From JAXLRU01 sp046330935 (lineage in GTDB: Bacteria; Actinomycetota; Actinomycetes; Actinomycetales; Kineosporiaceae), in assembly GCA_046330935.1 (NCBI GenBank), contig JAXLRU010000004.1:124001-188000 (forward strand): DNA of 64,000 nt, in the 5' to 3' direction. The translations under genes were made by a program, and so were the position numbers. Below the pieces are notes generated by a model. The model was not told the origin of the DNA. It saw nothing but the letters and a program-made list of their open reading frames with translations, and searched no databases. Shown piece after piece: positions 59,993 to 64,000 of the stretch (position 1 is its first letter; every line of letters begins with the position of its first letter).

Positions 59993-60825
59993 GCGGCACC
60001 GCCTGGCCCGCCTCCCCCGCCTCGGCGGCCGGACTGTCACCGGAGTCCTACGCCTGGGTGCGCCGGTTCCTGCTCGAGCGCACGGGGATCGAGCTCAAGG
60101 ACGGCAAGCAGGCCCTGGTCACGACCCGGCTCGACCGCCGCGTCCGCCACCACGGCCTCGCCGGGTACGACGAGTACGTCGCCCTGCTCGCCGCCCGCGC
60201 CCTGCCCGGCGAGGAGCAGGTCGCGATCGACCTGCTCACCACCAACGAGACGTCGTTCTTCCGCGAGGCCGGGCACTTCGAGCTGCTGCGCACCCTCGCG
60301 CGCAGCCACGACGCCGGGCGCCCGCTGCGGGTGTGGAGCGCGGCGTCCTCGACCGGCGAGGAGGCGTACACGATCGCCCTGGTCCTCGCCGACGAGCTCG
60401 GCGAGGCGCCGTGGGAGGTCGTGGCCACCGACGTGTCGAGCCGTTGCGTCGAGGCCACCCGGCGCGGCCTGTACGCGGTGGACGCCGCCCAGCGCATCCC
60501 CGAGGACCTGCGCCGCCGGTTCTGCCTGCGCGGGCGTGAGGAGCACGAGGGCCTGTTCACCGTCGAGTCGCGCTGGCGCGCCCGGGTGCGCGCCCAGCAG
60601 GCCAACCTCACCGCCGACCTGCCCGACCTCGGACGCTTCGACGTCGCCTTCCTGCGCAACGTGATGATCTACTTCTCGCCCGCGACGAAGCAGGACGTCG
60701 TCGCGCGGGTCGCGGGGCTCGTCCGCCCCGGCGGCCACCTCGTCGTCGGGCAGGCCGAGAGCCTCGCCGGCATCCCCCACGCGCTGCAGTCCGTGGCGCC
60801 CTCGGTCTACCGGATCCCCGGATGA
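59989..60825 (+). CDS. cheR: CheR chemoreceptor methyltransferase
   Basis: SAM-dependent glutamate methylation of MCPs. 278 aa, GTG. The N-terminal helical domain starts SPESYAWVRRFLLERTGIEL; the catalytic domain has the SAM motif WSAASSTGEEAYTIA and LRNVMIYFSPATKQDVV, both CheR signatures. There is no C-terminal pentapeptide-binding or TPR domain. Overlaps the cheB start by 4 bp. Confidence 0.95.
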   Translation: MSGTAWPASPASAAGLSPESYAWVRRFLLERTGIELKDGKQALVTTRLDRRVRHHGLAGYDEYVALLAARALPGEEQVAIDLLTTNETSFFREAGHFELLRTLARSHDAGRPLRVWSAASSTGEEAYTIALVLADELGEAPWEVVATDVSSRCVEATRRGLYAVDAAQRIPEDLRRRFCLRGREEHEGLFTVESRWRARVRAQQANLTADLPDLGRFDVAFLRNVMIYFSPATKQDVVARVAGLVRPGGHLVVGQAESLAGIPHALQSVAPSVYRIPG

Positions 60826-61922
60826 GCGGCGTCCCGCCCGTCCGGGCCCTGATCGTCGACGACTCCGCGGTCGTGCGGCAGGTGCTCGGCGCCGTCCTGG
60901 CCCGCGACCCCGGCATCGAGGTGATCGGCGCCGTCGCCGACCCCGTCTTCGCCATGCACCACATGAACCGCGAGTGGCCCGACGTCGTCGTCCTCGACAT
61001 CGAGATGCCGCGGATGGACGGGCTGACGTTCCTCCGCAAGGTGATGGCCGTGCGGCCGACGCCCGTCGTCGTCTGCTCGACGCTGACCGCCAAGGGCGCC
61101 GAGACGACGGTGGAGGCGCTCTCGGCCGGTGCCGTCGGCATCGTCTGCAAGCCGACCACCGGGCTGCGCTCGTTCCTGGAGGAGGAGGCCGCCGACCTGG
61201 TCCGCGCGGTGAAGGACGCCGCCGCCGGGAACATGCACCGGCACGCGGCCGCCGCCCAGGCGCTGCGCGGGCGCCCCGCCGTGCCCGCGCCGCGCCCCCG
61301 CGCCGCGCTCACTCGCACCACCGACCGGATCGTCGCCCTCGGCACGTCCACCGGCGGCACCCAGGCGCTGGAGGTCGTGCTGTCGGCCCTGCCCGCCGAC
61401 GTCCCGGGGATGGTCGTCGTCCAGCACATGCCCGAACGGTTCACCGCCGCCTTCGCCGCGCGCCTCGACAGCGTCTGCGCCTGCGAGGTGGCCGAGGCGA
61501 GCGACGGTGAACGCGTGTTGCCCGGGCGCGCTCTCATCGCCCCCGGCGGGCGGCACCTCAGCGTGGAGCGCGACGGCGCGCACTACCGCGTGCGCGTCGC
61601 GGACGGGCCGCGGGTGAACCGGCACAAGCCGTCGGTCGACGTCCTGTTCCGGTCGGTCGCGCGCGAGGCCGGCCGCAACGCCCTCGGCGTGATCATGACC
61701 GGGATGGGTGACGACGGCGCCCGCGGCCTGCTCGCCATGCGCGAGGCCGGGGCGGCCACCCTCGGCCAGGACGAGCACACCTGCGTCGTCTACGGCATGC
61801 CGCACGCCGCAGCCGTCCTCGGGGCCGTCGAGCACGAACTGCCCCTCGACGCCCTCGCCGCACGCATCGAGGCGTTCGGGGCGCTCGAGGGCGCCCCGTC
61901 GGCCGCCGGGCAGGTGAGGTGA
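60822..61922 (+). CDS. cheB: CheB receptor methylesterase/deamidase
   Basis: Removes methyl groups from receptors when phosphorylated. 366 aa, ATG at 60822. Receiver domain at about 5-125 with the DDSAV acid pair and VVLDIEMPRMDG phospho-Asp; a linker; then the esterase domain with Ser in LGTSTGGTQALE, His in VVVQHMPERFTAAFA and Asp in MTGMGDDGARGL. Standard architecture and length. The next ATG follows its stop directly (61923). Confidence 0.96.
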   Translation: MSGVPPVRALIVDDSAVVRQVLGAVLARDPGIEVIGAVADPVFAMHHMNREWPDVVVLDIEMPRMDGLTFLRKVMAVRPTPVVVCSTLTAKGAETTVEALSAGAVGIVCKPTTGLRSFLEEEAADLVRAVKDAAAGNMHRHAAAAQALRGRPAVPAPRPRAALTRTTDRIVALGTSTGGTQALEVVLSALPADVPGMVVVQHMPERFTAAFAARLDSVCACEVAEASDGERVLPGRALIAPGGRHLSVERDGAHYRVRVADGPRVNRHKPSVDVLFRSVAREAGRNALGVIMTGMGDDGARGLLAMREAGAATLGQDEHTCVVYGMPHAAAVLGAVEHELPLDALAARIEAFGALEGAPSAAGQVR

Positions 61923-63014
61923 ATGCTCGCCGTCCTGACCGCCGTCCTCGGCCTGCTCGCCGGCACCGTCCTCGGGGCCGCCGTCACCCGGAGGCGCCAC
62001 GCCGCCGGCCGCGGCACCCACCGCACGCCCGCGGCGGTCCCCGTCGCCGACGTCGAGGCGCACCTGCGCGGGCTCGACGCCCTCGGCACCGAGGTGGTGC
62101 CGCTGTGGTCGGCCCACCTGGAGTCCTCGCGGGAGCGGATGGAGAGCTCCGTCACCGCGCTGACCGGCCAGTTCGCGCGCATGGTCACGCTCATGGACGG
62201 CGCGCTCGCCGACGGCGGGGACGGCGGCGCCGGGGAGGCCGCGGCGCTGTTCGAGGCCAGCCGAGCCGGGCTCGTGGCCGTCGTCGCCGGGCTGGAGGAG
62301 GCCCTCGAGCGGCGGCACCGCAGCCTCGCCGGGCTCGGCCGCCTGATGGAGCTCAACGACCACATGCGCGCCATGACCGCCGACGTCACCCGGATCGCCA
62401 AGCAGACCCACCTGCTCGCGCTCAACGCCGCGATCGAGGCCGAGCGGGTCGGCGACGCCGGGCGTGCGTTCGGCGTGGTCGCCAAGGAGGTGCGGCTGCT
62501 CGCCGACCAGTCCGGCACCACCGGCACGCAGATCACCGCGATGGCCGAGGAGGTGGCCGCGGCGATCGAGGAGGCGTTCGCGGGCGCCGAGGAGGCCGCC
62601 GCGAGCGACTCCGGCATGGTCGCCGACGCCAACGCCCGGGTCGGCGGGGTGCTCGACTGCCTCGTGGGGTTCGTGGCGCAGATCTCCGACAGCTCCACCC
62701 GCCTCGGCTCCACCACCGCGGCGATCAAGGACGAGATCGCGGGCTCGCTCGTCGAGTTCCAGTTCTCCGACCGGATCGGGCAGACCCTCGGCCACGTCCG
62801 CGACTGCCTCGACGCCCTGCCCGACCTGATCCGCGAGGCCGGTGCCGCCGGCCCCCACGGGATCGCCCCGCTCGACACCGACGCCCTGCTCAGCAGGCTC
62901 CGCGACAGCTACACGATGGCCGAGGAGCACCTCCGCCACGGCACGCCCGGCTCCCCCGCCACCCGCGCCACCCCCGCCACGGCCGAGCCGGCCGGCGAGA
63001 TCACCTTCTTCTGA
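61923..63014 (+). CDS. Membrane-anchored MCP-like signalling protein
   Basis: 363 aa. A single N-terminal TM (VLTAVLGLLAGTVLGAAV) is followed by a cytoplasmic helical region and a short MCP hairpin with the tip-like TRIAKQTHLLALNAAIEAERVGDAGRAFGVVAKEVRLLA. No sensor or HAMP domain is evident. The C-terminal part (SLVEFQFSDRIGQTLGHVRDCL) resembles the FQxQDxxxQ helix found in soluble chemotaxis proteins of this kind. It lies between cheB and cheY in the operon. Confidence 0.88.
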   Translation: MLAVLTAVLGLLAGTVLGAAVTRRRHAAGRGTHRTPAAVPVADVEAHLRGLDALGTEVVPLWSAHLESSRERMESSVTALTGQFARMVTLMDGALADGGDGGAGEAAALFEASRAGLVAVVAGLEEALERRHRSLAGLGRLMELNDHMRAMTADVTRIAKQTHLLALNAAIEAERVGDAGRAFGVVAKEVRLLADQSGTTGTQITAMAEEVAAAIEEAFAGAEEAAASDSGMVADANARVGGVLDCLVGFVAQISDSSTRLGSTTAAIKDEIAGSLVEFQFSDRIGQTLGHVRDCLDALPDLIREAGAAGPHGIAPLDTDALLSRLRDSYTMAEEHLRHGTPGSPATRATPATAEPAGEITFF

Positions 63015-63028
63015 GAGAGGACCCACCG

Positions 63029-63397
63029 ATGGCCAAGACCGTTCTCGTCGTCGACGACTCGCCGTCCGTGCGGCAGGTCGTGGGCATCGCCCTGCGCGGA
63101 GCCGGCTACGAGGTGCTCGAGGGCAGCGACGGCGCCGACGCGCTCGCCCGCCTCGACGGCCGCAAGATCCACCTCATCATCAGCGACGTCAACATGCCGC
63201 GGATGGACGGGATCACCTTCGTCAAGGAGGCGAAGAAGCTTCCCGCCTACCGGTTCACGCCGATCATGATGCTGACCACCGAGTCCGACGACGCGAAGAA
63301 GCGCGAGGGGCAGGCCGCCGGCGCCAAGGCGTGGGTGGTCAAGCCGTTCCAGCCCGCCACCATGCTCGCCGCCGTGTCGAAGCTGGTGCTGCCGTGA
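63029..63397 (+). CDS. cheY: CheY response regulator
   Basis: Phosphorylated by CheA and expected to act on the flagellar switch. 122 aa; GAGAGAGG precedes the ATG. Receiver features are VVDDSPSVRQ (acidic pair), IISDVNMPRMDG (phospho-Asp), MLTTESDD (Thr) and WVVKPFQP (Lys). Single-domain, no output module. Confidence 0.95.
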   Translation: MAKTVLVVDDSPSVRQVVGIALRGAGYEVLEGSDGADALARLDGRKIHLIISDVNMPRMDGITFVKEAKKLPAYRFTPIMMLTTESDDAKKREGQAAGAKAWVVKPFQPATMLAAVSKLVLP

Positions 63398-63807
63398 GCC
63401 CCGCCGCCACCCGCGCGCCCCGCCGCCACCCCCGCACGGCCAGCCTCGCCGTCGCGCAACCCGTGACGCCGGTGACGCCGGTGACGCCGTCCGAGCCGCC
63501 CGTCGTCGACGGGCCGCTCGTCCTAGCCGGGGACGTGACGATCGCCGAGGCGGAGGCGGTGCTCGACGACGTCCGCCGGGCCTGCGCCCGCCTCGCCCCC
63601 GCGGCGGTGCTCGACCTCGACCTCGCCGCCGTCACCGAGCTCGACACCGCCGGCCTGCAGCTGCTGCTGCTCGCCGCGCGCGAGACGGCGCTGAGCGGGG
63701 GCGGCGTGCGCGTCGTGGCCGCCTCCGACGCCGTGCGCCGCGTGCTCGCGCTGGCCTGGCGGGACGAGCGGCTGCAGCCCGTGCGCGCCGGCGGAGCCCC
63801 GCGGTGA
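63394..63807 (+). CDS. STAS-domain protein (anti-sigma-factor-antagonist-like)
   Basis: 137 aa, GTG start overlapping the cheY stop by 4 bp. After a basic, Pro/Val/Thr-rich leader (with the triplicate VTP unit) comes a single STAS domain: LDLDLAAVTELDTAGLQLLLLAARETA, where the Thr in ELDTAG occupies the usual phospho-acceptor site. Similar small STAS proteins sit inside actinobacterial and other chemotaxis operons with unclear roles. Confidence 0.85.
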   Translation: MSPAATRAPRRHPRTASLAVAQPVTPVTPVTPSEPPVVDGPLVLAGDVTIAEAEAVLDDVRRACARLAPAAVLDLDLAAVTELDTAGLQLLLLAARETALSGGGVRVVAASDAVRRVLALAWRDERLQPVRAGGAPR

Positions 63808-64000
63808 GCGCCGCGACCAGCGCCGAGGATGCCTTCGCGGCGGAGATGGCGGCGGCCAGGGGCACGTTCCTCGAGGAGGCCGTGGAGCTGCTCGCCGACC
63901 TCGAGGCGCGGCTGCTGGAGCTCGACCGTGCGGTCACCGCGGGGGTGACCGCCGATGCCGGCTCCACCGAGACCGTCGGGGCGCTGTTCCGGGCCGTGCA
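63804..64000 (+). CDS. cheA: CheA histidine kinase, N-terminal fragment (runs off the window)
   Basis: GTG 63804 overlaps the STAS gene stop by 4 bp. The 65 visible codons give MAAARGTFLEEAVELLADLE, then LLELDRAV and a run ending in ALFRAVH, the start of the HPt (P1) domain; the His in the following ThrLeuLysGly-type motif would be just beyond. The rest of the kinase is outside the window. It is the last visible gene of the chemotaxis operon. Confidence 0.85.
   Translation, partial: MSAATSAEDAFAAEMAAARGTFLEEAVELLADLEARLLELDRAVTAGVTADAGSTETVGALFRAV

Noticed and set aside
1..64000. CRISPR arrays, rRNA or tRNA genes
   Set aside because: No regularly spaced direct repeats with unique spacers, and no recognisable rRNA or tRNA sequence or CCA-end cloverleaf in the intergenic gaps.

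Overview
The window is very GC-rich chromosomal DNA with short or overlapping gene junctions, frequent GTG starts and strong G or C bias at third codon positions. Together with an AfsR/SARP-type regulator, an AbiEi/DUF559-like protein and UreF/UreG/UreD relatives of actinobacterial type, this points to a free-living actinomycete. It is probably motile, because the right end is a chemotaxis operon, and it uses plant polysaccharides (GH44, GH10, an AbfB-bearing sigma factor). The genus cannot be fixed from the sequence alone.

Layout. 1-3229: a Cys-rich pentapeptide protein and urease accessory genes ureF-ureG-ureD. 3262-6806: a lower-GC cassette on the minus strand, with a promoter, a small secreted four-cysteine protein, an ABC ATPase and a 10-TM FtsX-type permease. 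6830-10757: a membrane-anchored HExxH protein and a CbiM-N-Q-O type transporter behind a probable Nur (nickel) box. The cassette therefore sits between two halves of what looks like a nickel/urease locus. 10773-14682: nucleoside phosphorylase, secreted acyl/peptidyl hydrolase, AEC carrier. 14770-18034: a sigma factor fused to a zinc-finger/TM/AbfB sugar-binding module, followed by a secreted GH44 glucanase. 18071-24742: gltX, membrane proteins, an inositol-phosphatase family enzyme, EamA exporter, DUF1801 protein, CDF metal exporter. 24749-34728: antiporter, secreted lysyl-oxidase-like protein, MFS exporter divergent from a large SARP/NB-ARC/TPR regulator, cytoplasmic GH10 xylanase. 34832-40377: penicillin-binding protein, then pflB-pflA behind a CRP/FNR-like dyad. 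40263-40875: a small DUF2510/DUF4177 gene flanked by two very large inverted repeats. 40911-46703: a methylmalonyl-CoA operon (mutA-mutB-meaB-mce). 46906-56992: an AbiEi/DUF559-like protein, then a catabolic locus of GntR regulator, amidohydrolase, oligopeptide-type ABC transporter and divergent ornithine-cyclodeaminase-like gene, with GTATAC operators at both divergent promoters. 57438-64000: chemotaxis operon MCP-cheW-cheR-cheB-MCP-like-cheY-STAS-cheA (cheA runs off the window).

Four copies of a 39-45 bp dyad repeat are scattered through the window, one of them forming the C-terminal codons of a gene. The best candidate for an undescribed system is the low-GC secreted-protein plus ABC-transporter cassette, whose promoter carries a 13-bp palindrome in its spacer. 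The single-polypeptide sigma/zinc-finger/sugar-sensor beside GH44 and the large palindromes around the DUF2510 gene come next. Function calls are from motif recognition by eye; no database search was run.
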